From the NCBI RefSeq assembly GCF_964059955.1, contig NZ_OZ060924.1, forward strand, positions 62,001 through 126,000: DNA of 64,000 bases, written 5' to 3'. Source of the DNA: Sodalis-like secondary symbiont of Drepanosiphum platanoidis (lineage in GTDB: Bacteria > Pseudomonadota > Gammaproteobacteria > Enterobacterales > Enterobacteriaceae). This document shows, one piece after another, positions 53,499-62,534 of the stretch. Positions within the stretch are counted from its first letter, which is position 1, and the number at the start of each line of letters is the position of its first letter. The notes below the pieces were generated by a model. The model worked only from the letters and a program-made list of their open reading frames with translations, had not been told where the DNA came from and did no database searches. Made by a program: the position numbers and the translations under genes.

Positions 53499-54665
53499 AT
53501 GAAAATACCTATTTATCTTGATTATGCTTCTACTACTCCTGTTGATCCAAAAGTATCTCAAAAAATGATAAAATATCTTACAATAAATGGTATTTTTGGA
53601 AATCCAAATTCTCGTTCACACTCTTATGGTTGGGAAGCAGAAAATGCAATAATTAAAGCTCGTAAACAAATAGCATCACTTATTGGAGCAGATTCTGAAG
53701 AAATAATTTTTACTTCTGGTGCAACAGAATCTAATAATATTGCAATTAAAAATACATCTTATTTATTAAAAAAAAGATATAAACATATAATTACTAGTCT
53801 TACTGAACATAAATCAGTATTAAATATTTGTGCAAAACTTGAAAAAAAAGGATTTAAAATTACTAGAATTATTCCTGATATTAATAATGGATTAATTAAT
53901 TTAAAAAAAATTTTAGAATCTATTAGATCAGATACTTTTTTAATTTCTTTAATGCATGCAAATAATGAAATTGGAACAATAAATGATATAAAAAATATTG
54001 GAAAATTATGTAAAAATAATAATATCATTTTTCATGTAGATGCATCTCAAAGTGTTGGAAAAATTCCTATAAATTTAAAAAAAATGAATATAGATTTAAT
54101 GTCTTTTAGTTCTCATAAGTTATATGGACCTAAAGGTATTGGAGGGTTATTTATTAAAAAAAAATCAAAGATTTTTTTAAAAAAAAATATATATCAAAAA
54201 AATAATAATAATAATGTACAATTTGGAACATTACCAGTTCATCAAATTGTAGGTATGGGAGAGGCATATAAAATAGCAAAAAAAGAAATGTTTTATGAAA
54301 TACCAAAATTATATTATTTTAAAAAAAAATTATGGAAAGGATTAAAAAAAATTTCTGGTATAAAAATTAATGGTGATTTTAAAAAAAGTATTCCTAACAT
54401 TTTAAATATTAGTTTTAATTATATTGATAATATATCATTAATTATGATTTTAAAAAATTTAGCTATTTCAACTGGTTCAGCTTGTTCTTCTGGAAATAAA
54501 GAATCATCTTATGTATTAAAATCTATTGGAATTAATGATAATTTAGCAAAAAATACATTAAGATTATCTATAGGAAGATTTACAACTAAAAAAGAAATAA
54601 ATTATTCTATTAAATATATTAAAGATTCTATAAAAAAATATAATTTTTTTTTTAAAACTTTATAA
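53499..54665 (+). CDS. iscS: Cysteine desulfurase IscS (degenerate)
   Basis: PLP enzyme that removes sulfur from cysteine for Fe-S clusters and tRNA thiolation. 388 residues against 404 in E. coli. PLP Lys is K207 (SSHKLYGPKGIG), H104 is kept, and the catalytic Cys is C329 (STGSACSS). Two oddities: the strictly conserved loop that reads GGGHERGMRSGT in E. coli is QKNNNNNVQFGT here (about 232-243), with five AAT codons; and the last 17 or so residues, which help bind IscU, are missing. No iscR, iscU or iscA adjoins it. The complex I clusters nearby still require a sulfur source, so either this enzyme works or suf does the job. Confidence 0.9.
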   Translation: MKIPIYLDYASTTPVDPKVSQKMIKYLTINGIFGNPNSRSHSYGWEAENAIIKARKQIASLIGADSEEIIFTSGATESNNIAIKNTSYLLKKRYKHIITSLTEHKSVLNICAKLEKKGFKITRIIPDINNGLINLKKILESIRSDTFLISLMHANNEIGTINDIKNIGKLCKNNNIIFHVDASQSVGKIPINLKKMNIDLMSFSSHKLYGPKGIGGLFIKKKSKIFLKKNIYQKNNNNNVQFGTLPVHQIVGMGEAYKIAKKEMFYEIPKLYYFKKKLWKGLKKISGIKINGDFKKSIPNILNISFNYIDNISLIMILKNLAISTGSACSSGNKESSYVLKSIGINDNLAKNTLRLSIGRFTTKKEINYSIKYIKDSIKKYNFFFKTL

Positions 54666-54949
54666 AAATATTAATTTAAAATTTTATATATTAATTTAAA
54701 TTAAAATATTTTAATAAAATTTTTAATAAAACTATATAATAAATTTATTATATAATAAACTCATCAATTCATAATTAAAAATTTTATATTAATTTTTAAA
54801 TTAATTATTTATTAATAAATAAATTATTTATTTTTTAATATTTTTTAATAAAAAACAAATAATTAAATAAAAATGATTTTAATTTTATTAAATTAATATT
54901 TTTATAAAAATTTATAAAATTTTTAATTAAAATATATTTAGAGTATGTA

Positions 54950-55888
54950 ATGAAAATTACTTTACCTGATTTTAAAAAAGCAATAGTTTTAACAGTAGGA
55001 GATGTTATTTTAGATAAATATTGGTATGGATCTTCTAATCGTTTGTCACCAGAAGCTTCTGTTCCTGTTTTTAAAATAAATAATATAGAAAATCGTCCTG
55101 GAGGAGCTGCAAATGTAGCAGTAAATATTGCTTCTTTAGGTAGTTATTCTAGAATTATTGGTTTTATAGGTACTGATAAAGAATCAAAATTACTTAATAA
55201 TTTACTTATAAAAAATAATGTTATTTCTAATTTATTTTCTATAAAAAATTATTCAACTATTACAAAAACTCGTATTATATCTAATAAAAAACAAATAATT
55301 AGATTAGATTTTGAAAAAAAAATTAATAAATTAAATACAAAATCAATATTAAATAATATAAAATTTTTTTTAAAAAAATCTAATATTTTAGTAATTTCTG
55401 ATTATAATAAAGGAACTTTAAAAGATATTGAAAAAATAATAATATTAGCTCAAAAAAATAATATTCCAATATTAATAGATCCTAAAGGAAAAAATTTTAA
55501 CAAATATAGTGGAGCTACTATTTTAACTCCTAACATGAAAGAATTTGAATCAGTTGTTGGTTATTGTAAAAATTTAAATGAAATTTTTGAAAAAGGAATG
55601 ATGCTTTTAAAAAAATATAAAATTTCTTCTCTTTTAATAACTAGATCTGAAAATGGAATGATACTTTTACAAAGTAAAAAAAAACCAATAAATTTTCCAG
55701 CACAATCAAAAAAAATACATGATGTTACTGGAGCTGGAGATACAGTTATTAGTGTTCTTGCATCATCTATTGGATCAGGAAAAAATATAGAAGAATCATG
55801 TTTTTTAGCAAATATTGCAGCAGGAATAGTAGTAAAAAAATTTGGAACTTCTTCTATTACTCTTTTAGAACTAAAAAAATATATTTAA
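54950..55888 (+). CDS. hldE: HldE kinase half (heptose-7-phosphate kinase)
   Basis: Phosphorylates D-glycero-D-manno-heptose 7-phosphate at C1 for LPS inner-core heptose. 312 residues, matching the N-terminal PfkB-type domain of E. coli HldE. Landmarks: GDVILDKYWYG, RPGGAANVAVNIASLG, DPKG, and the catalytic DVTGAGDT near 262. The frame is cut by TAA at 55886-55888 exactly in the inter-domain linker; the second domain continues in the same frame. Start ATG 54950 after GAG. Confidence 0.93.
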   Translation: MKITLPDFKKAIVLTVGDVILDKYWYGSSNRLSPEASVPVFKINNIENRPGGAANVAVNIASLGSYSRIIGFIGTDKESKLLNNLLIKNNVISNLFSIKNYSTITKTRIISNKKQIIRLDFEKKINKLNTKSILNNIKFFLKKSNILVISDYNKGTLKDIEKIIILAQKNNIPILIDPKGKNFNKYSGATILTPNMKEFESVVGYCKNLNEIFEKGMMLLKKYKISSLLITRSENGMILLQSKKKPINFPAQSKKIHDVTGAGDTVISVLASSIGSGKNIEESCFLANIAAGIVVKKFGTSSITLLELKKYI

Positions 55889-55894
55889 AATCAC

Positions 55895-56377
55895 ATGAAT
55901 ATTAAATTTGGAATTTTAAATCAAAATGATTTAATAATATCTATAAAATTATATAGAAAAAAAAATAAAAAAATAGTTATGACAAATGGTGTTTTTGATA
56001 TTTTACATCCAGGTCATATTCAATATTTAAATAAAGCAAAAAAAATGGGAGATAAATTAATTATTGCAGTTAATAATGATAAATCTGCACAAAAAATAAA
56101 AGGTAATAATAGACCATTTAATAAAATACTTGATAGAATGATTGTGTTATCTGCTTTAAAAGCAGTAGATTGGGTAACATGTTTTAAAGAAAGAACACCA
56201 ATTTTATTAATTAAAAAAATACTTCCAGATTTATTAGTAAAAGGTAATGATTATAAAATAAATCAAATTTCTGGAGCTAAAGAAGTATTAAAATATGGAG
56301 GAAAAGTTAAACTTATTAAATTTGATAAAAGATATTCAACAAGTATTATTATTAATAATATACAAAATAATATATAG
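55895..56377 (+). CDS. hldE: HldE nucleotidyltransferase half
   Basis: Transfers AMP from ATP to heptose 1-phosphate, giving ADP-heptose. 160 residues, matching the C-terminal domain of E. coli HldE: MTNGVFDILHPGH with HxGH at 38-41, DRMIVLSALKAVDWV, LLVKGNDYK and the end motif YSTSIIINNI. It starts six bases after the kinase stop in the same frame, without a ribosome site, so re-initiation by the same ribosome is likely. Sequence upstream of the ATG (N-H after the stop) aligns to the old linker, showing a recent single-codon split. Confidence 0.93.
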   Translation: MNIKFGILNQNDLIISIKLYRKKNKKIVMTNGVFDILHPGHIQYLNKAKKMGDKLIIAVNNDKSAQKIKGNNRPFNKILDRMIVLSALKAVDWVTCFKERTPILLIKKILPDLLVKGNDYKINQISGAKEVLKYGGKVKLIKFDKRYSTSIIINNIQNNI

Positions 56378-56533
56378 ATATTTATTTAAAATATTCTAAA
56401 AAATATTTTTAAAATATAATTTTATATAAAATAAAATTAAAATGTATTTTTTATATTAATAAAAAATTTTTAAAAAAATTAAAAAAATTTATTTATTAGA
56501 TTTTTATTTAATAATTAAAAGGAAAAATATATA

Positions 56534-57172
56534 ATGAATGATAGTTTAATATATAAATTTGGATTACCTAAAGAACGTATAGAAAATGCAATTCAAGCAT
56601 TAAAAAATGGATCTGGAATTTTAGTTATAGATGACGAAGATAGAGAAAATGAAGGAGACATGGTTTTTTGTGCAGAAAATATGACAGTTAAACAAATGGC
56701 ATTAGCTATTAGACATGGAAGTGGTATTGTTTGCTTATGTTTAACTAATAAAAATAGAAAAAAATTAGGTTTATCAATGATGGTAAAAAATAATACAAGT
56801 CATTATAAAACTCCATTTACAGTTAGTATAGAATCAGCTTATGGTGTAACTACAGGAGTATCTGCTAAAGATAGAATAACAACTATTAATTCAGCAATAA
56901 AAGATAATGCTAAACCATCAGATCTTAATAGTCCAGGTCATGTATTTCCTTTATGTGCTCATCCTGATGGAATTTTAGGTAGATCTGGACATACAGAAGC
57001 TGCAATTGAATTAGTATCTTTATCAGGTATGAAACCATTTAGTGTATTATGTGAAGTAACAAATAATGATGGAAGCATGGCTCGTACACCAGAAATTATT
57101 AAATTTTCTAAAAAATATAATATGCCAATAGTTACTATACAAGATTTAATTTTTTATAAAAATAATTTATAA
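56534..57172 (+). CDS. ribB: 3,4-dihydroxy-2-butanone-4-phosphate synthase
   Basis: Makes the four-carbon precursor of riboflavin from ribulose 5-phosphate. 212 residues (E. coli 217). [11 protein letters not shown] (metal/substrate site), [31 protein letters not shown] and [13 protein letters not shown] are present. AAAAGGA precedes the ATG. The leader of about 155 bases is A/T-only and too poor in G/C to hold the FMN riboswitch known upstream of E. coli ribB. Confidence 0.96.
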   Translation: MNDSLIYKFGLPKERIENAIQALKNGSGILVIDDEDRENEGDMVFCAENMTVKQMALAIRHGSGIVCLCLTNKNRKKLGLSMMVKNNTSHYKTPFTVSIESAYGVTTGVSAKDRITTINSAIKDNAKPSDLNSPGHVFPLCAHPDGILGRSGHTEAAIELVSLSGMKPFSVLCEVTNNDGSMARTPEIIKFSKKYNMPIVTIQDLIFYKNNL

Positions 57173-57200
57173 AATTAAATATAATTTATATATAAAATAT

Positions 57201-57223
57201 AAACCTCTTATATAAGAGGTTTT
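57201..57223 (+). terminator. Intrinsic terminator after ribB
   Basis: A perfect 22-bp palindrome (57201-57222) with CCTCTTATATAAGAGG core sits 29 bases after the ribB stop and ends in TTTT. Stem 9-10 bp with three G-C pairs. It shares the core CTTATATAAG with the palindrome at 1657-1678. Confidence 0.7.
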
Positions 57224-58560
57224 AAAAAAAATAATATTTATATATAATTTTATATTAAATAATAATTATTTAATAATATTTATATATATTATAAATTATA
57301 TAAATTATTAATATTATTAATAATTAATAATTATTTATAATAATATATAAACAAATGTTTTATTAATAATTTTTTTCTAAATTTTTTATATATTTTAATG
57401 TTTTAAAAAATATTAATATTTTTAAAAAATTATTAAAAAAATATTTATTTTATTTAAATTATTATAATATCTAATTTATAATATATTTTTAATATTTATT
57501 AAATTTAAAAAAATATATTTTAATATATAAAAATATTAATTAAAAATAATACTTTTTATATTTTTATATAATAAATTTATATCTAATAAAAATTATATTA
57601 AACAATATTTATATAAATTTGTTAATTATTTTTTATATTAATTTATAATTCTTATTATAAATAATAAGATATAGTATATTATACTAATATTTATAAAAAT
57701 TAAATTTTATTTATTAAATTTTTTTAAATTTTTAATAATTATCATATTAATTAAATAAAAATTATTATTTATAATTAATATTTTTATATAATTATTATAA
57801 ATTTTCTTTAAAATTTTTTTTAAAGTTTTCTTTTTTTTACTATAATAAATTTATTTTTTATAATAGTTGCTTTAAATATTTTTTAAATTTAAATTTTTTA
57901 TAAATCTTATATTTTTTATTAAAAATATTTATTAATTTATTTTTTTAATAATTAATAAATAACTTAAATTTTTTTTTAAATTTATTATATATATTTATAA
58001 TATTTTTTTGAAAATAAAATATATTTTTATATAAATTATTATTTTTTAAATTATTTTTATTTATTTATTAAATAATATATTTTTTATATATAAATATTAT
58101 TAATTTTAATTTTATTAAATTTATAATAAGATTATATTTTATTTAATATATATTAAAAAATATAATATAAAAATATTTAATATAATATACAAATAAAGAT
58201 TAAATAATAAATTAATTTTTTTTAATAAAATTTTATAATAAGATAATAAAATTAATATATTATATATTACAATAAATTTTTATAAAAAACTTAATATATA
58301 TAATTATATTTTATTAAACTAAATATAAAATATAATAATATTTTTATATTTTTATATAAAATTTATTTAAAATTTAATTTTAATTTTAATTATTTATAAA
58401 TTAAATAATTTAATATTTATTAAATTTTTATATATTTAATTAAATTTTAAAAATATTTTTTAATTTTTTAATATTATTTAATTTATTTATTTGTTATTAA
58501 TTTTTAATATTATTTAAATATTTTAAATAAAAAATTTAATTAATTTATTAATTATGATAT
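57224..58560. other. 1.3-kb gene-free A/T desert
   Basis: No protein-like frame and no tRNA-like segment. Small hairpins are visible at 57650-57669 (9 bp), at about 57674-57688 (7 bp) and at 57806-57825 (CTTTAAAA/TTTTAAAG, followed by GTTTTC and T8), the last looking like a plus-strand terminator without an annotated gene. Otherwise it reads as an eroded region between ribB and rplS. Confidence 0.55.
58531..58554 (-). terminator. A/T terminator candidate after rplS
   Basis: On the minus strand, seven bases after the rplS stop, an 8-bp stem TAATTAAT/ATTAATTA (58537-58554, loop 2) is followed by AAATTTTTT. Short and without G-C pairs, so only suggestive as the end of the ffh-rplS unit. Confidence 0.35.
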
Positions 58561-58905
58561 TTATAATCTTTCTTTAATTCGTGCAGATTTTCCAGTAAGA
58601 TTTCTTAAATAATATAATTTAGATTTTCTAACACTTCCATGACGACTTACAATTATTTCATTAATAATTGGAGAATGAGTTTGAAAAACTCTCTCTACTC
58701 CAATATTATTAGATATTTTACGAATTGTAAATGAAGAATTTAATCCTCTATTTTTTATAGCAATAACTATTCCTTCAAATAATTGTAATCTTTTTTTATT
58801 TCCTTCTACAACCCATACTTTAATTGATAAAGAATCTCCAGATCTAAAATATGGTATATTTTTCTTCATTTGTTTTTTTTCAATATAATCAATAAAATGT
58901 TGCAT
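58561..58905 (-). CDS. rplS: 50S ribosomal protein L19
   Basis: Large-subunit protein at the 30S-50S interface. 114 residues (E. coli 115). [29 protein letters not shown] and [19 protein letters not shown] are near identical to the family. AAGGA precedes the ATG. Last gene of ffh-rpsP-rimM-trmD-rplS. Confidence 0.98.
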   Translation of the reverse strand: MQHFIDYIEKKQMKKNIPYFRSGDSLSIKVWVVEGNKKRLQLFEGIVIAIKNRGLNSSFTIRKISNNIGVERVFQTHSPIINEIIVSRHGSVRKSKLYYLRNLTGKSARIKERL

Positions 58906-58968
58906 TTTTTTCCTTTTTTTTAAATTTATTAAAAAATATATTTTATTTAATTTTATTTATTAAATTAA

Positions 58969-59727
58969 TTATTTTTCTTTATAAGAAATAAAATATTCAT
59001 TTTTAAATTCATTTAATAAATTTTTTTGAATATTAGTTAATTTAATTTTTTTTAAAAGATCTGGTCTTTTTATCCAAGTTCTACCTAAAGATTGTTTTAA
59101 TCTCCAATAATAAATTTTTTTATGATTTCCATTAAGTAAAATATTTGGAACATGAATTTTATTTATTACACGTGGTCTTGTATAACTTGGATAATCTAAT
59201 AATCCATTTTCAAAAGAATCTTCTACAGAAGATAACTTATGTTGTAATACTCCTGGAATAAATCTAGTAATAGAATCTATAAGAATCATAGCTGCTAATT
59301 CACCTCCACTTAATATATAATCTCCTATTGATATTTCTTCATCAATTTCTGATATAATTAATCTTTCATCTATTCCTTCATATCTACCACAAACTAATAT
59401 TATATTTTTTATATTAATTAATTTTTTTAATTTATTAAAATTTAACTTTTTACCTTGTGGAGTTAAATATATTATTTTTTTATTACCAGATAAAATTTTC
59501 TTTCCATAATTAATTGCATTTTGTAATGGTTCCATTTTCATAAGCATTCCTGGACCACCTCCATATGGTCTATCATCTATATTAAAATTTTTAGAATTAG
59601 TAAATTTACGAGGATTCCAACAATAAAATTTTAATAATTTATTTTTTATTGCTTTTTTTGTAATTCCAAATTTTGTAATAGCATTAAACATTTCAGGAAA
59701 TATACTAATTATTCCAATATTAATCAT
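58969..59727 (-). CDS. trmD: tRNA (guanine-N1)-methyltransferase
   Basis: Methylates G37 of tRNAs reading CNN/CGG-type codons, preventing frameshifts. 252 residues (E. coli 255). SPOUT-knot SAM motif ISIGDYILSGGE and CGRYEGIDER are present; the catalytic Asp is in SVEDSFENGLLDYPSYTRP (around D167). Fourth in the rpsP operon. Confidence 0.97.
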   Translation of the reverse strand: MINIGIISIFPEMFNAITKFGITKKAIKNKLLKFYCWNPRKFTNSKNFNIDDRPYGGGPGMLMKMEPLQNAINYGKKILSGNKKIIYLTPQGKKLNFNKLKKLINIKNIILVCGRYEGIDERLIISEIDEEISIGDYILSGGELAAMILIDSITRFIPGVLQHKLSSVEDSFENGLLDYPSYTRPRVINKIHVPNILLNGNHKKIYYWRLKQSLGRTWIKRPDLLKKIKLTNIQKNLLNEFKNEYFISYKEK

Positions 59728-59751
59728 AATATTTATATTTTTTAAAAAAAT

Positions 59752-60273
59752 TTAATAATTTTTTTCCCATTTTACAAAAATTTTTTTTAGTTTTATATTA
59801 ACTTCTTTAATAACATCTTTTTCAATAAAAGGTATTAATATTTCTTTATTATAAGAAAATTTTTTATTTTTTTTTATTATTAAAATATCATTAGATCCAG
59901 TATTAATAATATTAAAAATTTTTCCAAAATTATATCCAGAAGAATTTATTACATTAAAATTTATTAAATCATACCAATAAAAATTATTTTTTTTTAAAAT
60001 AGGTAATTGATTTTTGCTTATATAAATATAATTATTAGTTAATATACTAGCTTTTTCTCTAGAATTTATATCTTTAATTAAAATAAAAAAATTATTATTT
60101 TTAATTTGCCAAAATTTTATTAATAATTCATTCCATTTATTAATTTTTTTAATCCATATTTTTTTAAAATTAAATATATTTTTTTTATTTTCCATAAAAG
60201 AAAAAATTTTTATTAATCCTTTTGTTCCATATACTGATCCTATTTTACCTATAATTATAGGTTTATTTATCAT
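59752..60273 (-). CDS. rimM: Ribosome maturation factor RimM
   Basis: Helps assemble the 30S head by binding S19. 173 residues (E. coli 182). N-terminal IIGKIGSVYGTKGLIKI and the PRC-barrel region with YWYDLI-like FYWYDLINFNV and ILIPFIEKDVIKEV are recognisable; the rest is Lys/Asn/Ile-rich. Identity rests on these motifs plus the fixed position between rpsP and trmD. Confidence 0.92.
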   Translation of the reverse strand: MINKPIIIGKIGSVYGTKGLIKIFSFMENKKNIFNFKKIWIKKINKWNELLIKFWQIKNNNFFILIKDINSREKASILTNNYIYISKNQLPILKKNNFYWYDLINFNVINSSGYNFGKIFNIINTGSNDILIIKKNKKFSYNKEILIPFIEKDVIKEVNIKLKKIFVKWEKNY

Positions 60274-60307
60274 ATATTTTCTTAAAATATTTTATATATA
60301 TTTAAAA

Positions 60308-60565
60308 TTAATTTATAAACATATTTTTTTTAAAAATTTTTATTAAACTATTAGTTTTTTTTGATAAAATAGCACCATTTTTAACCCATTTATCAAATAA
60401 TTTTATATTAAAAAATAATTTTTTATCTTTTATTGATGCAAATGGATTAAAAAATCCTATTTTTTCTATAAATTTTCCATCTCTAGGTCTTCTATTATCT
60501 GCTACAATAATTTTATAAAATGGACGTTTTTTTGATCCACCTCTAGATAATCTAATAATAACCAT
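60308..60565 (-). CDS. rpsP: 30S ribosomal protein S16
   Basis: 85 residues (E. coli 82) from the ATG at 60565, which follows AAAGG and gives the family N-terminus [10 protein letters not shown]; a longer in-frame reading from 60601 adds 12 unsupported residues. [21 protein letters not shown] is conserved (first part [12 protein letters not shown]). Cys-free, basic, typical. Confidence 0.96.
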   Translation of the reverse strand: MVIIRLSRGGSKKRPFYKIIVADNRRPRDGKFIEKIGFFNPFASIKDKKLFFNIKLFDKWVKNGAILSKKTNSLIKIFKKNMFIN

Positions 60566-60700
60566 ATAATTATAACCTTTTTTTAAAAATTTTTTATACA
60601 TAAAAAATATTTTTAAAATTAAAAATTTAAAATTATAAAATAATAATAAAAAAAATATATTTATTTACTTTATTTTTTATTTATAAAATTAATATTTTAA

Positions 60701-62065
60701 TTATTTTTTTTTAAAATTAAAAGGAATCATTCCACCAATATTTCTCATAATTTTAATTATGCCTATTTTTTTTATTTTTTTCATAACTCTTTTAGTTTCT
60801 TCAAAATTTTTAAGAAACTTATTAACATCTTGTATTTTTAATCCTGATCCATATGCAATTCTTTTTTTTCTAGATCCTTTGATAATATTAGGTTTATTTC
60901 TTTCTTCAATTGTCATAGAATTTATTATAGATTCTGCATAAATAATCATTTTATCATCAATTAAAGAAGAATTCATATTTTTATATAAATTTTTAAAATT
61001 AGGTATTCTTTTAAAAATTTTTTTTATATTTCCTACATTTTTTATTTGTTTTATTTGATCAAGAAATTCTGTAATAGAAAAATTATTTCCTTTTTTTATT
61101 TTATTTTTTAATAATTTTATTTTATTTATATTAATATTTTTTTCTATATCATTAATTAATGATAAAGTATCATTCATATCTAAAATACGTTTAGCTATTT
61201 TTTTTGCATTAAAAACTTCTAAACTAGAATAATCTTCACCATAAGAAATAAACTTAATAGGTTTATTTGTAACATATTTCATAGAAAGAGCTGCTCCACC
61301 TCTTGCATCTCCATCCATTTTTGTAAGTGTTATTCCTGTTATTTCAATATATTTATTAAATATTTTTGTGCTATTAATAGCATCTTGACCAGTCATTCCA
61401 TCTACAACTAATAATGTTTCATTTGGTTTAGAAATTTTATAAATATTAGATAATTCTTTCATCATAGAATTATTTGTATGTAATCTTCCAGCAGTATCAA
61501 TAATTAATACTTCATAAAAATTTTTTTTAGAAAATACAATTGCTTTTTTTATTATATCAATGGGATTTTGTTTATTATTTGATATAAAAAAATCTATATT
61601 TGTATTTTTTGATAAAATTTCTAATTGTTTAATAGCTGCTGGTCTATAAATATCTGTAGAAACTACTAAAACTTTTTTTTTTTTATTTTTAACAATAAAT
61701 TTACTTAATTTGTTAACAAAAGTAGTTTTTCCAACTCCTTGTAAACCTACTACTAATATTATTGATGGAATTTTATGAAATAAATTTAAATTATTTTTAC
61801 AATCTTCCATTAAATTAATTAATTCATAAAAAACTATTTTAATTAATTCTTGACCTGGAGTAAAACTTTTATTAATTTTTTTTCCTAATGCTTTTTTTTT
61901 TATACAAAATATTAAATGTTTTATAACAAAAATTGAAACATCAGCATTTAATAATGCTATTTTTATTTCATGTAATGTATTTTTAATATTTTTTTCTGTT
62001 AACCTTCCATAATCTCTTATTTTTTTAAAAGATTTAATTAATTGATTAGATAAAATTTCAAACAT
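60701..62065 (-). CDS. ffh: Signal recognition particle protein Ffh
   Basis: GTPase that binds signal sequences and 4.5S RNA. 454 residues (E. coli 453). NG domain: GLQGVGKTT near 105, DTAGRLH, TKMDGDARGGA. M domain: the RNA-binding KGSRKKRIAYGSG-type helix-turn-helix is intact. Odd: the methionines lining the signal-binding groove are mostly gone; the finger loop that reads MKNMGGMASLMGKLPGM in E. coli reads IKNVGNIKKIFKRIPNF here. AAGGTG precedes the ATG. First gene of the ffh-rplS cluster. Confidence 0.96.
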   Translation of the reverse strand: MFEILSNQLIKSFKKIRDYGRLTEKNIKNTLHEIKIALLNADVSIFVIKHLIFCIKKKALGKKINKSFTPGQELIKIVFYELINLMEDCKNNLNLFHKIPSIILVVGLQGVGKTTFVNKLSKFIVKNKKKKVLVVSTDIYRPAAIKQLEILSKNTNIDFFISNNKQNPIDIIKKAIVFSKKNFYEVLIIDTAGRLHTNNSMMKELSNIYKISKPNETLLVVDGMTGQDAINSTKIFNKYIEITGITLTKMDGDARGGAALSMKYVTNKPIKFISYGEDYSSLEVFNAKKIAKRILDMNDTLSLINDIEKNININKIKLLKNKIKKGNNFSITEFLDQIKQIKNVGNIKKIFKRIPNFKNLYKNMNSSLIDDKMIIYAESIINSMTIEERNKPNIIKGSRKKRIAYGSGLKIQDVNKFLKNFEETKRVMKKIKKIGIIKIMRNIGGMIPFNFKKK

Positions 62066-62105
62066 TTTAATTTAAACACCTTCAATAAAAAATATTTTTA
62101 TAGTA

Positions 62106-62153
62106 TTTTATATAATAAAATTTTAATAAATATTAAAATTTTATTATATAAAA
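62106..62153. repeat. Perfect 23-bp A/T hairpin upstream of ffh
   Basis: 62106-62128 is the exact reverse complement of 62131-62153, loop AA. It ends about 40 bases before the ffh start on the minus strand. No T run follows. Confidence 0.8.
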
Positions 62154-62185
62154 AATTTTAATTTTAAAAATTATTTAAAATTTTA

Positions 62186-62236
62186 TTAAATATTTATTTA
62201 TATAAAAATATATTTTTTATATAAATAAATATTTAA
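62186..62236. repeat. Second perfect 23-bp A/T hairpin upstream of ffh
   Basis: 62186-62208 is the exact reverse complement of 62214-62236, loop TATAT. Its sequence is unrelated to that of the neighbouring hairpin 32 bases away. Confidence 0.8.
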
Positions 62237-62534
62237 ATTTTTATAAAAATTTAATAATATTTTTTTAAAAAAATTAAAATATCAATTAATATAAATATTT
62301 TTATTTTAAATAAAAATTTAAATATTAAAATAATAAAATTATATAAAAATATTTATATTTAAAATTTTTTATAATTAAAATAATTTTTATTTTTTTATTA
62401 ATTTATAAAAATAAAAAAAATTAATAAAAATAAATTAAAAATTTAACATTTTTATAAAAAAAATATAATTTAATATTATTAATAATAATATTATATATAA
62501 TTTTAAAATTTAATCATTTTTTTAAATAAATTTT

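Larger units (their letters stand above)
62066..62534. other. Gene-free spacer nusB-ffh with tandem hairpins
   Basis: No gene seen. It carries two long perfect A/T hairpins listed separately (62106-62153 and 62186-62236) plus smaller ones (for example AAATTTTT/AAAAATTT near 62235-62252 and a 10-bp one near 62300). Their density is unusual. Confidence 0.6.
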
